A stretch of DNA of 64,000 bases from Parvularcula sp038749595 (GCA_038749595.1 JBCDHW010000001.1:391067-455066), one strand, 5' to 3'; counted from the first letter of the stretch, positions 53,153 to 62,187 are shown. Program-made: numbers and translations. Notes: a model not told the origin generated them from the letters alone.

Positions 53153-54208
53153 ATGACGTGGTCGACAGCAAACTGCGCTGAACGCGCCTTCTCGAGGCGG
53201 CGGCGGGCCTATGGCGCCTTGGATTTGGGCAGCAACAATTGCCGCCTGATGATCGCTGTGCCGCGTCGTCGCGGGTTCTCGGTTGTCGACAGTTTTTCGC
53301 GAATCGTCCGCCTGGGAGAGGGAATCGCCACGACCGGCCGAATCTCTGCGGCAGCGGAAGAGCGGGCGCTTGAGGCGTTGCGGCGCTGCGCCGAGGTTGC
53401 GGCGCGGTGGGATCTCGCGGGGATCCGATGCGTCACCACCGATGCTGTGCGGTCGGCGGCCAATGGCGCGGCATTTGTGGAGCGCGTGCGCGCTGAGACC
53501 GGCTTGTCCCTCACCGTGATCGGGGCGGAGGAAGAGGCGGCGTTGGCGGTCCGCGGCTGCGCCGGATTGGTGGATCGGTCCGCGAAGCAGGCGATCGTCT
53601 TTGATATTGGCGGCGGCTCGACGGAAATTTCGTTCACGCGGGCCTTGCACAGGAGAGGGCAGGAGCCTGCGCTGAAGCTGACGCATATGGTGTCGCTGCC
53701 TTTTGGCGTGGTGCGCTTGAGTGATGGTCTGGCGCCGGGCGGCTTTGCCGGGATGCATTATGACGGCATCCGCAAGCGGGTGGCCGATGTGATCCGCGTC
53801 CACTGCGACGCCGAGGCCTTCCGCACAGACGATGGGCACCTTATTGGCACGTCGGGGACGTCGACGAGCCTGGCGGCGCTGGCCAAAGGGCTGACGCGGT
53901 ATCGGCGGCGGGAAATTGATGGGTCGTGGCTGTCGGGCCGAAAGATCGAGGATTTGATCGCTAAACTCTTCATGATGGGCCTTGAGGGGCGGCAGGCCCA
54001 GCCCTGCATTGGTTCCGGACGGGCGGATTTGATCATGCCGGGCTGTGCGATCCTGCAAGGGATCTTGGATGCGACGGGGTGTGACCGGGTGCGCGTTGCG
54101 GATCGCGGCCTGCGCGAGGGTCTGATCAGCGAGATGCTTACCCAGAGCGCAGACGTGCGCTCCCGGCGCGGTCAGCCCCGACGCGGCGCAGCGGTTCCGG
54201 CAGAATAG
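53153..54208 (+). CDS. Ppx/GppA family phosphatase
   Basis: A 351-residue protein of the ASKHA fold. The phosphate loops are GALDLGSNNCRLMIA and AIVFDIGGGSTEISF; MVSLPFGVVRLSDGLA follows. Members hydrolyse polyphosphate or pppGpp, and which one this acts on cannot be read. The short length fits the stand-alone alphaproteobacterial type without a C-terminal HD-like domain. rlmE follows by 6 bases, as is common in this class. The tail is basic (SRRGQPRRGAAVPAE). Confidence 0.9.
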   Translation: MTWSTANCAERAFSRRRRAYGALDLGSNNCRLMIAVPRRRGFSVVDSFSRIVRLGEGIATTGRISAAAEERALEALRRCAEVAARWDLAGIRCVTTDAVRSAANGAAFVERVRAETGLSLTVIGAEEEAALAVRGCAGLVDRSAKQAIVFDIGGGSTEISFTRALHRRGQEPALKLTHMVSLPFGVVRLSDGLAPGGFAGMHYDGIRKRVADVIRVHCDAEAFRTDDGHLIGTSGTSTSLAALAKGLTRYRRREIDGSWLSGRKIEDLIAKLFMMGLEGRQAQPCIGSGRADLIMPGCAILQGILDATGCDRVRVADRGLREGLISEMLTQSADVRSRRGQPRRGAAVPAE

Positions 54209-54214
54209 AGCGGC

Positions 54215-54964
54215 ATGCCGAAAAAGCCTGGAAAAGGGGGCGGTTCAAAGCCCAACGCCCTTGGCGGGGAAACCCCGATCCGCCGAATGAAGGCGAGCGG
54301 CAAGTCGGTCGCTGACCGGGAGCTCACGGTCAAAGTCAAAACCGCTCGCGGCCGAAAGCTCGGCTCGAAGCTCTGGCTCGAGAGGCAACTCAACGACCCC
54401 TTCGTCGCGCGCGCGAAGAAAGAGGGCTACAAAAGCCGGGCGGCGTATAAGCTGATCGAGCTCGACGATAAGTTTCAGCTTCTGAAACCCGGCGGCCGGA
54501 TTGTGGACCTGGGCGCAGCGCCCGGCGGCTGGTGCCAGGTGGCGATGCAGCGGACCGAAGGCAAAGGGCAGGTCATCGGGATCGACTATCTGGAGATGGA
54601 GGACGTCCCCGGAACCCGGTTGCTGCAGCTGGACTTCCTCGATGAAGCGGCCCCGGCTGCTTTGAAAGAGATGTTGGGCGGGCAGGCGGATGTGGTGCTG
54701 TCCGATATGGCCGCGCCAACGACGGGCCATCGTCCGACCGACCATCTTCGGATTATTGCACTGGCCGAAGAAGCCCTGGCGTTTGCCGAAGACGTCCTCG
54801 CTCCGGGCGGTGCCTTCGTGGCGAAGGTGCTGCAAGGGGGGTCGGAGAAGCAGCTGTTGGACCGGCTGAAGGCGAACTTTGCCAAGGTCCACCATGCCAA
54901 ACCCGAAGCCAGCCGTGCCGACAGTGCCGAGATGTACGTCGTCGGCATGGGCTTTCGCGGCTGA
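54215..54964 (+). CDS. rlmE: 23S rRNA U2552 ribose 2'-O-methyltransferase
   Basis: RlmE (FtsJ/RrmJ) methylates U2552 in the A loop of 23S rRNA and aids 50S maturation. The 249 residues include the K-D-K-E set: Lys in KEGYKSRAAYKLIELDDKF, Asp in VVLSDMAAPTTGH, Lys in GGAFVAKVLQGGSEKQ, and a C-terminal Glu. The SAM motif is RIVDLGAAPGGWCQVAM. A basic N-terminal extension of about 45 residues (MPKKPGKGGGSKPNALGGET) is longer than in E. coli. It follows the Ppx/GppA gene. Confidence 0.94.
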   Translation: MPKKPGKGGGSKPNALGGETPIRRMKASGKSVADRELTVKVKTARGRKLGSKLWLERQLNDPFVARAKKEGYKSRAAYKLIELDDKFQLLKPGGRIVDLGAAPGGWCQVAMQRTEGKGQVIGIDYLEMEDVPGTRLLQLDFLDEAAPAALKEMLGGQADVVLSDMAAPTTGHRPTDHLRIIALAEEALAFAEDVLAPGGAFVAKVLQGGSEKQLLDRLKANFAKVHHAKPEASRADSAEMYVVGMGFRG

Positions 54965-55200
54965 GCACGCGCCTGCTGCTCTCAAGGTCTGAAATTCGCG
55001 CCCTTCACCTTTTCATCAGGTCCTGATTAGCTCAATTTATCAGTTGCTTACGTGCTGCCACCTCCTTCATGTCGATTGAAGAATTTTTCCCGTCTTTCTT
55101 CGGGTTGAAGCTGCCCATCGCCTCCTAATTGCTCCTCACCGACGGGCCAGTCGGCCGGACGCACCGAGGCTGGGAAGGCCTCACGAGAGAGGAGGAGGCG

Positions 55201-55503
55201 ATGTTGAAGTTGGCTTTAGCACCCGTTGCTGTCGCCGCTGTCACCGCACTGACAGGGGACCCGGGGAGCACCCCCGAGGGGTTCACCTTCCGCGCGGATG
55301 CCCAGGCGATGGCCTCATCCGAAGGCTGGCAGGCCACCATGGACAAACTCTCCGAGGAAGCGCGCGCCTACTGCGCCGACGCGCAGGCCTCGCCCGCATC
55401 ACGGTCGACTGCGCAAAGCTGCGCGGACGACCTCATCCAATCCGTGACAACCGCGCTGAGCCATCGCGCGTTTCACAACCAACTCGCCCGTGTGCGGTCC
55501 TGA
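55201..55503 (+). CDS. UrcA family protein
   Basis: A 100-residue exported protein with a short N-terminal hydrophobic stretch (MLKLALAPVAVAAVTALTGD) and the UrcA pattern: ARAYCADAQASPASRSTAQS, then CADDLIQSVTTALSHRAFHN, with two cysteines probably in a disulfide. UrcA proteins are common in alphaproteobacteria and have no known function. GAGGAGGAGG precedes the ATG at 55201. The match to UrcA is from memory of the Cys spacing and helix pattern. Confidence 0.65.
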   Translation: MLKLALAPVAVAAVTALTGDPGSTPEGFTFRADAQAMASSEGWQATMDKLSEEARAYCADAQASPASRSTAQSCADDLIQSVTTALSHRAFHNQLARVRS

Positions 55504-55677
55504 GGGGGACGCTGCACACCTTTGAGGGGAGCTGCCCGGCTTGCACCACCGCCCTCGGTGCCTGCCGGGTAGGGGCGAGAACGGGGGGGAGGCTCGGCTG
55601 CCGAAGGGAACCGGTGGCCGAGCCGCTCTCCCTCCCCTGAAGACCAACGGTGAACATCGCTTGTGATGGAGACTGAC

Positions 55678-55848
55678 ATGACCGGAGAAATGTTCCGACC
55701 AACTGCAAAGACCCAGCGGCCGCAACAGCCTGACGGCTCAGATGCACGGGGCCACTCCCAAGGCGCACGCCGCATCAATGCGCTGTGGAGCGGGACGGTG
55801 AAGCGCGACGTGCTGAGCGATCATATCCTGTTCGATCGGTCGCTCTGA
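55678..55848 (+). CDS. Possible small protein
   Basis: A 56-residue frame starting MTGEMFRPTAKTQRPQQPDG with GGAG 6 bases upstream. Its composition is polar, with no hydrophobic segment and no recognised family. It lies between the UrcA gene and guaB in a GC-rich region and could be spurious; its fair ribosome-binding site is the main support. Confidence 0.3.
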   Translation: MTGEMFRPTAKTQRPQQPDGSDARGHSQGARRINALWSGTVKRDVLSDHILFDRSL

Positions 55849-56090
55849 GACGGAGAACCAAAGATTTCGCCCTGCCACTGACCCATCTGGCGCGGCGAAA
55901 GCGGGCGGACCTTGGACATAGCCACCTCACACGAGGCTTTGCTCCCAGGACCCCAAACCCACGGCAAAGCCGTTCGAGGTCCGCTCGCATCACTTTTTCA
56001 GGGACAGCCCGGCTCGGGGACAGGCGGGCAAGCCCGGTCGCGATCATAAAGGGGGACGCGGCCGGGCACCATTTCAGCGCGGGGGAGGCG
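55849..56090. other. Gene-free leader region ahead of guaB
   Basis: No gene is supported here, and the plus-strand frame is Arg-rich and unconvincing. A terminator-like hairpin at its right end separates it from guaB. Together with the next 140 bases it probably carries the guaB promoter and leader. Confidence 0.4.
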
Positions 56091-56125
56091 GCAGGGCGGT
56101 CAGAGGGGGCCGCCCTGCTTTTGTT
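56091..56125 (+). terminator. Terminator-like hairpin about 105 bases upstream of guaB
   Basis: A perfect 9-bp stem (GCAGGGCGG 56091-56099 with CCGCCCTGC 56110-56118) with a 10-base loop is followed by TTTTGTTT. It either ends an upstream transcript or acts as an attenuator in a guaB leader. Confidence 0.7.
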
Positions 56126-56230
56126 TGGGGTCCGCTGCGGTGGACACCCGGGTATCAATTGTTCCGAAAAAGTCATCGCGTCGCCGGTAGCCTGGGTTTG
56201 CAACCTGGCGAGTCGCTGCTATCCGCCCCC

Positions 56231-57706
56231 ATGGAAATCCGCGACGCTCTGACTTTCGACGATGTCCTTCTTGAGCCTGGTCCTTCCGAGGTGCTCCCGG
56301 CGCAGGTGGATGTTCGGACGAATTTGACCCGCACCATCTCTCTCAACATTCCCATCCTGTCCGCCGCGATGGACACCGTGACCGAAGCGCCGATGGCGAT
56401 CGCCATGGCCAAGGCTGGCGGTATCGGCGTCCTGCACCGGAACCTGACGGTCGAGGAGCAGGCAGAGCAGGTTCGCCAAGTGAAGCGGTACGAGAGCGGC
56501 ATGGTGGTCAATCCGCTGACTCTGACGCCCGACGCCACCTTGGGTGAGGCGCGCGCGATTATGGAGGAGCGGAAGATCTCCGGCTTCCCCGTGGTGGAGA
56601 ACCGCGATGAGGCAGGCCTTGGCAAACTGGTCGGCGTCCTGACCAACCGAGATATGCGCTTCGCCAAGGATCCTGACCAAAAGGTGGCCGATCTGATGAC
56701 GGCGGAGGACCTAGCGACGGTCCGGGCCGGGGCTGATCCGGAGGCGATTAAGGACCTGATCCATGAGCGGCGGATTGAGCGGATTATCGTTGTTGATGAC
56801 GCCTACCGCTGCGTTGGGCTGATCACCGTCAAGGACATGGAGAATGCTGAGCGCCATCCGAACGCCGTGAAGGACGGGGAGGGGAGCCTGCGGGTCGCTG
56901 CCGCCTCGACCATTGGCGATAAGGGTTATGAGCGTGCGGCTGCTGTGATCGACGCCGGGGTAGATGTGCTCGTCATCGACACCGCCCACGGCCATTCCGC
57001 TTCGGTGGCGGAGCAGGTGACGCGGATCAAACGGGAATGGCCAAACGCGCAAGTGATCGCCGGCAACGTCGCGACCTATGACGCGACGCGGGCGCTGATT
57101 GATGCGGGTGCTGATGCTGTGAAGGTGGGGATTGGCCCTGGCTCGATCTGCACCACACGGATCGTTGCGGGCGTAGGCGTACCGCAGCTGACAGCCATCG
57201 ACGACGCAGCGCGCGCGGCGCGGGACAGCGGGACACCGATCATTGCTGATGGCGGCATCAAATATTCGGGCGATATGGCGAAGGCGCTCGCCGCGGGAGC
57301 GTCCGTGTGTATGGTCGGCTCGCTTCTGGCGGGTACGGAGGAAGCGCCAGGCGAGGTCTTCCTCTTCCAAGGGCGGAGCTACAAGAGCTACCGCGGGATG
57401 GGCTCGATCACCGCGATGGCGCGCGGCTCGGCTGACCGGTACTTCCAGTCTGAAGCCAGTGATCAGATGAAGCTGGTGCCTGAGGGGATCGAAGGCCGTG
57501 TGCCGTTTAAGGGCCCCATCGGTCCGATCCTGCACCAGATGGTCGGCGGTATTCGCGCCTCCATGGGTTATGTCGGGGCGCCGAACCTCGCCGAGATGGT
57601 GGCGCGCGCACGGTTCGTCCGGATCACAGGCGCAGGCCTCCGCGAAAGCCACGTCCATGACGTCTCGATCACGCGAGAAGCGCCCAACTATCCTAGCCCT
57701 CGGTAG
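56231..57706 (+). CDS. guaB: Inosine-5'-monophosphate dehydrogenase
   Basis: GuaB oxidises IMP to XMP with NAD, the rate-setting step of guanine nucleotide synthesis. The protein has 491 residues. The start ALTFDDVLLEPGPSEVLPAQ is canonical. Two CBS domains lie at about residues 95-210. The catalytic Cys is in GIGPGSICTTRIVAGVGVPQ, and the flap region includes YRGMGSITAMARGSADRYFQ. The tail SHVHDVSITREAPNY is standard. The ATG at 56231 starts the family consensus; in-frame upstream sequence is not conserved. Confidence 0.96.
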   Translation: MEIRDALTFDDVLLEPGPSEVLPAQVDVRTNLTRTISLNIPILSAAMDTVTEAPMAIAMAKAGGIGVLHRNLTVEEQAEQVRQVKRYESGMVVNPLTLTPDATLGEARAIMEERKISGFPVVENRDEAGLGKLVGVLTNRDMRFAKDPDQKVADLMTAEDLATVRAGADPEAIKDLIHERRIERIIVVDDAYRCVGLITVKDMENAERHPNAVKDGEGSLRVAAASTIGDKGYERAAAVIDAGVDVLVIDTAHGHSASVAEQVTRIKREWPNAQVIAGNVATYDATRALIDAGADAVKVGIGPGSICTTRIVAGVGVPQLTAIDDAARAARDSGTPIIADGGIKYSGDMAKALAAGASVCMVGSLLAGTEEAPGEVFLFQGRSYKSYRGMGSITAMARGSADRYFQSEASDQMKLVPEGIEGRVPFKGPIGPILHQMVGGIRASMGYVGAPNLAEMVARARFVRITGAGLRESHVHDVSITREAPNYPSPR

Positions 57707-57711
57707 AAGGG

Positions 57712-58185
57712 ATGGGTACGGAGGAGCCTAAGAGACATGCGGTCTACCTGCATGTCCCTCCAGAGGCGGCTATTCCGATATGCCCGATCAAAAAGCCGTT
57801 TGTGTGTGTCCTGATATCTGACGAGGTGACCACACCTGAGTGGCGTTCTTCGGTTTCCCGTTGGTTGGTTGAAGCAGGTTGCCTTTACTTCCTGGCGTTG
57901 GGGGAAGGTTGCGAAGACTGGCACGACCACGTGGATGAGGAGCTTCTTGAAAAGCACGACTACAAGGACATTCCTGATGCGGAGTTCATTATGACCACTT
58001 GGCATGACGACGAACCGTTGAGCGAGGTGTTCTGGTTTGCGGCCCACGCGGCCCATCACGACATTGCGCACTTTCAAGAGGTTCTGTTGCTCGATGTAAC
58101 CAAAGATCAGCGTCGAGAGGAAATGCTCAAGCAGTACCGCAATGCAGCTCCGGACTTAGGGTCATCAGATAAGAACGCATGCTGA
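57712..58185 (+). CDS. Uncharacterised protein, DUF7684-like
   Basis: A 157-residue soluble protein right after guaB (5-base gap). Notable segments are KPFVCVLISDEVTTPEWRSS, WLVEAGCLYFLALGEGCEDW, HDHVDEELLEKHDYKDIPDA, and EFIMTTWHDDEPLSEVFWFA followed by AHAAHHDI. The Trp/His/Asp/Glu-rich pattern looks like an established but uncharacterised family (I recall it as DUF7684). Some small proteins of this type are toxin-immunity-like, but no toxin gene is beside it. Base composition is lower in GC than guaB. Confidence 0.55.
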   Translation: MGTEEPKRHAVYLHVPPEAAIPICPIKKPFVCVLISDEVTTPEWRSSVSRWLVEAGCLYFLALGEGCEDWHDHVDEELLEKHDYKDIPDAEFIMTTWHDDEPLSEVFWFAAHAAHHDIAHFQEVLLLDVTKDQRREEMLKQYRNAAPDLGSSDKNAC

Positions 58186-58227
58186 AGGTTTGTGTGGTGA
58201 GAAACTGTTTTAATCCCTCTCCCCTGA

Positions 58228-58251
58228 CCCCTCTCCCTGCTTGGAGAGGGG
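58228..58251 (+). promoter_or_regulatory. Hairpin sequestering the ribosome-binding site of the pseudouridine synthase gene
   Basis: CCCCTCTCC (58228-58236) pairs perfectly with GGAGAGGGG (58243-58251) across a 6-base loop. The right arm holds the purine-rich ribosome-binding site just before the ATG at 58253, so folding would hide it. Confidence 0.6.
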
Positions 58252-58252
58252 G

Positions 58253-58792
58253 ATGTTGATTGCTTTTAATAAGCCGATGAATGTGCTGTCGCATTTTACG
58301 TCCGAGGGCGGATGGCCTGGGCTATCGGACTATATCGACGTGCCCGGCGTTTATGCGGCGGGGCGGCTCGACCGGGACAGTGAGGGACTTCTTCTGCTGA
58401 CGGACGATGGCAAGCTGCAAAGCCGGATCGCGTCGCCGAAAACCAAGATGTCGAAGACGTATCTGGTCCAGGTGGAGGGGGCACCGACAGATGCTGATCT
58501 TGCACCCTTGCGGCGCGGGGTCACTCTGAAAGACGGACCCGCGCGACCGGCGCAGGTGGCCATCATTGATCCGCCGGAATTGTGGCCGCGTAATCCGCCC
58601 GTGCGTGTACGGAAGACTGTGCCCGACACCTGGCTGCGCTTGACGATCTCAGAGGGGAAGAACCGGCAAGTGCGGCGCATGACAGCGGCCGTGGGTTGCC
58701 CCGCCTTGCGGCTCGTGCGGTGGTCGATCGGGCCTTGGACGCTTGACGGGTTGTCTCCGGGGACGTGGACGGAGGTCCGCCCGAGCGGCTGA
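58253..58792 (+). CDS. RsuA-family pseudouridine synthase (RluE-like)
   Basis: A 179-residue pseudouridine synthase without an S4 domain, as in RluE, which modifies U2457 of 23S rRNA. The catalytic Asp is in VYAAGRLDRDSEGLLLLTDD. Other family segments are LIAFNKPMNVLSHFTSEGGW, KMSKTYLVQVEG and ISEGKNRQVRRMTAAVGCPA. The ATG at 58253 is chosen for the family start. Length and missing S4 domain point to RluE, but the site modified is not certain. Its ribosome-binding site lies in a hairpin. Confidence 0.88.
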   Translation: MLIAFNKPMNVLSHFTSEGGWPGLSDYIDVPGVYAAGRLDRDSEGLLLLTDDGKLQSRIASPKTKMSKTYLVQVEGAPTDADLAPLRRGVTLKDGPARPAQVAIIDPPELWPRNPPVRVRKTVPDTWLRLTISEGKNRQVRRMTAAVGCPALRLVRWSIGPWTLDGLSPGTWTEVRPSG

Positions 58793-58838
58793 AAGGTTGG
58801 CCTAGTTTTCGCATCGCCTTCTTCGCGGAGGGCAGAAC

Positions 58839-59051
58839 ATGCGCATTCTTTCAAATCTTTTGCTTCTGGCAGGCGCGCTGGTGATCGGCGCTGCGGCGAG
58901 TTTCAATCTCTACGACGTGATGCTGTTGGAGGACCCCGTCGCCCACATCCTGCGGGATCCTTGGTGGGTTGCGGCGTGGCCAGCCTATGCGTTTGCGGCA
59001 CTGGCCTTGGTGTCGGGCGGTGTGATGGCGGTTGGGGCGCGCCGTTCCTAA
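58839..59051 (+). CDS. Small hypothetical membrane protein
   Basis: A 70-residue protein with two predicted membrane helices, LLLLAGALVIGAAASFNLYD and AAWPAYAFAALALVSGGVMA, linked by a short loop (LEDPVAHILRDPWW). The ATG is in frame with a purine-rich stretch GGAGGGCAG upstream. No family is recognised. It stands between the RluE-like and RsmB-like genes. Confidence 0.6.
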   Translation: MRILSNLLLLAGALVIGAAASFNLYDVMLLEDPVAHILRDPWWVAAWPAYAFAALALVSGGVMAVGARRS

Positions 59052-59173
59052 GCTTGCAAGCTGTCCCGGTGTGGGACAGAGGCTGATCCTTCACAGGAAC
59101 CGGCAGCGCTGAACGCGCTGCGCAGGTGCGGGAAGGATGATCCGTGAGAGATCCCGGCAGGGTGGCTGCGGCC

Positions 59174-60382
59174 ATGACGATACTCGAATCGTTTCGGGCC
59201 CGCCCGCTTCCCCTGGCGAACCTCGTGGCCGACTGGGGCCGAGGTGCCCGCTATGCGGGGTCAAAAGACCGCGCGTTCGTGCGGGGCTTATGCCTCGACG
59301 CCCTCAGGCGATGGCGGAGCTTTGGCGGCGAAGCGAGCCCACGGCGGGCGGTTTTGCTGACCTTGCGCGAGACCTGGCGGTGGGACGACGAGCGGATCGC
59401 GGCGGCATTCTCAGGCGAGCACGGACCGGGGGCGCTGGCTGCCGACGAAGCCGATGCTGCGCCGACGGCAGACCCGGATTTGCCAGAGTGGTTGCTGGCA
59501 GAATTCTCGGATCCCATCCGCGCGAGCCAGGCTTTGAGCGCCCGGGCGCCGGTGGATCTGCGGGTCAACACGCTTAAGGCGGACCGGGAGAAGGCGCTTA
59601 AGGCTCTGAAAATGTTGGACGCAGAGCCGTCGCCCCTGTCACCGATCGGGGTGCGAATCGCGCCTCCCGCGTCGGCGGAGAAGGGGCCGGGCGTTACGGT
59701 GATCCCCGCCTACGGTAAGGGATGGATCGAAGTGCAGGACGAGGGCAGCCAACTGACGGTCCTCGCCGCCGGGCCCGTTCGCGGGCTTCAGGTGCTGGAT
59801 TATTGTGCTGGAGCGGGCGGGAAAACCCTCGCGCTGGCGGCGGAAATGCAGAATTCTGGGCAAGTTTTTGCCTATGACCAGGACGCTCACAGGCTCGCGC
59901 CGATTCACGAGCGGCTGCGCCGGGCTGGCGCGCGCAACGTGCAGGTGATCGCGCCCAGCGATCCGGAGCGACTGGTGGACCTTCAAGGGAAAATGGATGT
60001 CGTGTTTGTCGACGCGCCTTGCTCAGGTGCGGGAACCTGGCGGCGCCATCCGGACGCGAAATGGCGGCTGACGCCGGAGCATCTTCAGCAGCGGCTTTCC
60101 GAGCAAGATCAAGTACTTGACGAGGCTTCTGCCTATGTTGCACCCGGCGGGATGCTCGTCTTTGTGACCTGCTCGTTCCTTCGTTCGGAAAACGACGACC
60201 GGGTGTCAGGGTTTCTCGAGCGGCGCGCCGACTTTCAGCACATTGATCCGCTCGAAAATGCGGTGCCATCGGTGCACGAGGCTTTGAGCGGGTTTGTCAG
60301 CGACGGGGCGTTGCGGCTGACCCCTTGGACGAGCGAGACTGACGGTTTCACCTTAATCGCAGTGCGCCGCCAACATTCTTGA
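59174..60382 (+). CDS. RsmB/NOP2-family rRNA (cytosine-C5) methyltransferase
   Basis: A 402-residue SAM-dependent m5C methyltransferase. The SAM motif is VLDYCAGAGGKTLALAAEMQ. The two catalytic cysteines are in FVDAPCSGAGTWRRHPDAKW and LVFVTCSFLRSENDD. The N-terminal region has NusB-like helices (ARPLPLANLVADWGRGARYA). It is the alphaproteobacterial RsmB-type protein that probably modifies 16S rRNA, though the site is not established for this branch. ATG 59174 is preferred over GTG 59144. Confidence 0.88.
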   Translation: MTILESFRARPLPLANLVADWGRGARYAGSKDRAFVRGLCLDALRRWRSFGGEASPRRAVLLTLRETWRWDDERIAAAFSGEHGPGALAADEADAAPTADPDLPEWLLAEFSDPIRASQALSARAPVDLRVNTLKADREKALKALKMLDAEPSPLSPIGVRIAPPASAEKGPGVTVIPAYGKGWIEVQDEGSQLTVLAAGPVRGLQVLDYCAGAGGKTLALAAEMQNSGQVFAYDQDAHRLAPIHERLRRAGARNVQVIAPSDPERLVDLQGKMDVVFVDAPCSGAGTWRRHPDAKWRLTPEHLQQRLSEQDQVLDEASAYVAPGGMLVFVTCSFLRSENDDRVSGFLERRADFQHIDPLENAVPSVHEALSGFVSDGALRLTPWTSETDGFTLIAVRRQHS

Positions 60383-60628
60383 AAGGTTGGGGGTTGGAAC
60401 CGCGAAAAACTCAAGCTATGTAAATGATCACGGCGAGAGAAATGGGTCCGCCGGGCTCCCACCATATCACGGTTCAGCGTTTCGCCACGCTTTCAGGGTA
60501 ACCGGATAGGACCGATTGGGAAGCTCTACTGATCTGTTGCCGTGTCATTCCATGGCGAGAAAGAGCCGCCGCCGCGCGTCTTGGGCGGGGGGCGACCACA
60601 AGAACCGAGTAGGACAAGACGAACACGC

Positions 60629-61177
60629 ATGGCGCAATATTCGAAACGTGGGCGGAACAACAACCGCCGTCGCCAAGGGGGCAACAACAACCCCAACCGT
60701 TCGATGGACAGTCAGGGGCCGGAGGTCAAAATCCGGGGAACCGCGACTCAGATTTATGACAAGTACCAAGCGCTGGCTCGCGATGCGGCATCGTCAGGTG
60801 ATCGGATCCGTGCCGAGAGCCTTATGCAGCATGCTGAGCATTATTATCGCTTGATGAAGTCGATGCAGCCTGCCGAAAAGCCAGCTGAACCGAAGAAAGA
60901 CGAAGGCGATGCGTCTTCTGAAACGCCGTCGGCGCAGGTGAATGGCGAGGCTAAGCAACCAGCGCCTGCGGAAGCTGAAGCGCCTGCTGTTGAGGGCGAC
61001 GCTTCTGGTGAGCCTGCGGCAGAGCAGGCGGCCGCGGACGAAGCGCCTGCTGAGGAAGCTAAACCGCGGCGTCGGCGTCGACGGCGGCGGACCAGCGACG
61101 ACGAGACGGCCGGTGAGGCGAAAGCAGACGATTCTGCGCCGTCCGAAGCCGCGCTGGAGAAGGCGGCTGCAGAATAA
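60629..61177 (+). CDS. DUF4167 protein
   Basis: A 182-residue protein with a conserved N-terminal domain of about 80 residues: NNNRRRQGGNNNPNRSMDSQ, GPEVKIRGTATQIYDKYQAL, ARDAASSGDRIRAESLMQHA and EHYYRLMKSMQ. This is DUF4167, an alphaproteobacterial family whose N-terminus is thought to bind nucleic acid. The rest is a low-complexity Ala/Glu/Pro tail with a basic patch (KPRRRRRRRRT). It usually follows prmC but here stands alone. The ATG at 60629 is set by the domain start. Confidence 0.88.
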   Translation: MAQYSKRGRNNNRRRQGGNNNPNRSMDSQGPEVKIRGTATQIYDKYQALARDAASSGDRIRAESLMQHAEHYYRLMKSMQPAEKPAEPKKDEGDASSETPSAQVNGEAKQPAPAEAEAPAVEGDASGEPAAEQAAADEAPAEEAKPRRRRRRRRTSDDETAGEAKADDSAPSEAALEKAAAE

Positions 61178-61379
61178 TCCGCCTCCGTTCCAAACGCGTC
61201 CGTCATCTGATCTTCCGTTCTCGGACAGAAACCCGTCGGTAATGACTGTTTTCGGCGCCTCCCATAATCATGCGCTGCGACTCTCCCTTTTTGCGCAGCA
61301 GCGGGTGCGCTTTTTGGGCTGAATATCGCGCTGGAAGCCTCTAAGCTTGGTCGCAAACCACAGCAGAGGGAGCGGCGCC

Positions 61380-62174
61380 ATGGCTGATTTTCAGAACACC
61401 CTATTTGATCTTTCAGGGAAATCCGCAATCATCACGGGCGCGAGCCGCGGGATCGGCGAGGCCATTGCCCGGCGGTTGGCGCAACACGGAGCCTCGGTCA
61501 CGGTGTCGAGCCGCAAGCTTGAGGCGTGCGAGAGTGTCGCCGCCAGCATCAACGAATCCGAAGGCCGTGAAGCGGCAAAAGCCGTGGCCGCGAACATCTC
61601 CCACCGCGAGGCGCTCGAGGAATTGGTCGATCAGCATACCGCGCAATTCGGCGCAGCGGATATCTTGATTTGCAACGCGGCTGTGAACCCGGCCTATGGT
61701 CCGTCCGCTGATTTGACCGATGAGCAGATCGATAAGATTTTCAACTGCAACATCAAAGCGAACCATCGCCTGTGCCATCTTGTCATTCCGAAGATGGCGG
61801 AGAAGGGGTCCGGCGCGATTGTTATCATTTCATCGGTGTCTGCCTTCATCGGCAATGCAAATATTGGGATGTATGGCGTTTCGAAAGCCGCTGATCTGCA
61901 ACTCGCCCGCAATTTGGCTGTCGAACACGGACCAAGCGGTGTTCGGATCAATTGCATCGCGCCGGGGGTGGTGAAGACCTATTTCGCGGAAGCCTTGTGG
62001 AAGGATCCTAAGGTTGAGGCGGTGATGACCAAGCAGATCCCGATGCGCCGGTTCGGTGAGCCGGATGACGTGGCCGGGGCCGCCGTGTTCCTGTCGTCGG
62101 ATGCTTCCGCTTGGATGAACGGTCAGAACATCACGATCGATGGTGGTACACTGATCGGTTTTGGCGGCATGTAA
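61380..62174 (+). CDS. Short-chain dehydrogenase/reductase (DHRS4-like)
   Basis: A 264-residue SDR enzyme. The cofactor motif is AIITGASRGIGEAIARRLAQ, then ICNAAVNPAYGP. The catalytic set is Ser in VIISSVSAFIG and Tyr-x3-Lys in GMYGVSKAADLQLARNL. The tail NGQNITIDGGTLIGFGGM is typical. It most resembles the DHRS4/carbonyl-reductase-like group in its insertion around the active site. The substrate is unknown. The ATG at 61380 has GAGGGAG 7 bases upstream. It is convergent with the antiporter gene. Confidence 0.88.
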   Translation: MADFQNTLFDLSGKSAIITGASRGIGEAIARRLAQHGASVTVSSRKLEACESVAASINESEGREAAKAVAANISHREALEELVDQHTAQFGAADILICNAAVNPAYGPSADLTDEQIDKIFNCNIKANHRLCHLVIPKMAEKGSGAIVIISSVSAFIGNANIGMYGVSKAADLQLARNLAVEHGPSGVRINCIAPGVVKTYFAEALWKDPKVEAVMTKQIPMRRFGEPDDVAGAAVFLSSDASAWMNGQNITIDGGTLIGFGGM

Positions 62175-62187
62175 ACCGGCGCCACAC

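Noticed and set aside
53084..54058. 324-residue minus-strand frame opposite the Ppx/GppA gene
   Set aside because: The plus strand encodes clear phosphatase motifs; this frame has none.
55849..56230. Purine riboswitch before guaB
   Set aside because: No conserved purine or PRPP/ppGpp aptamer core could be recognised, only generic hairpins.
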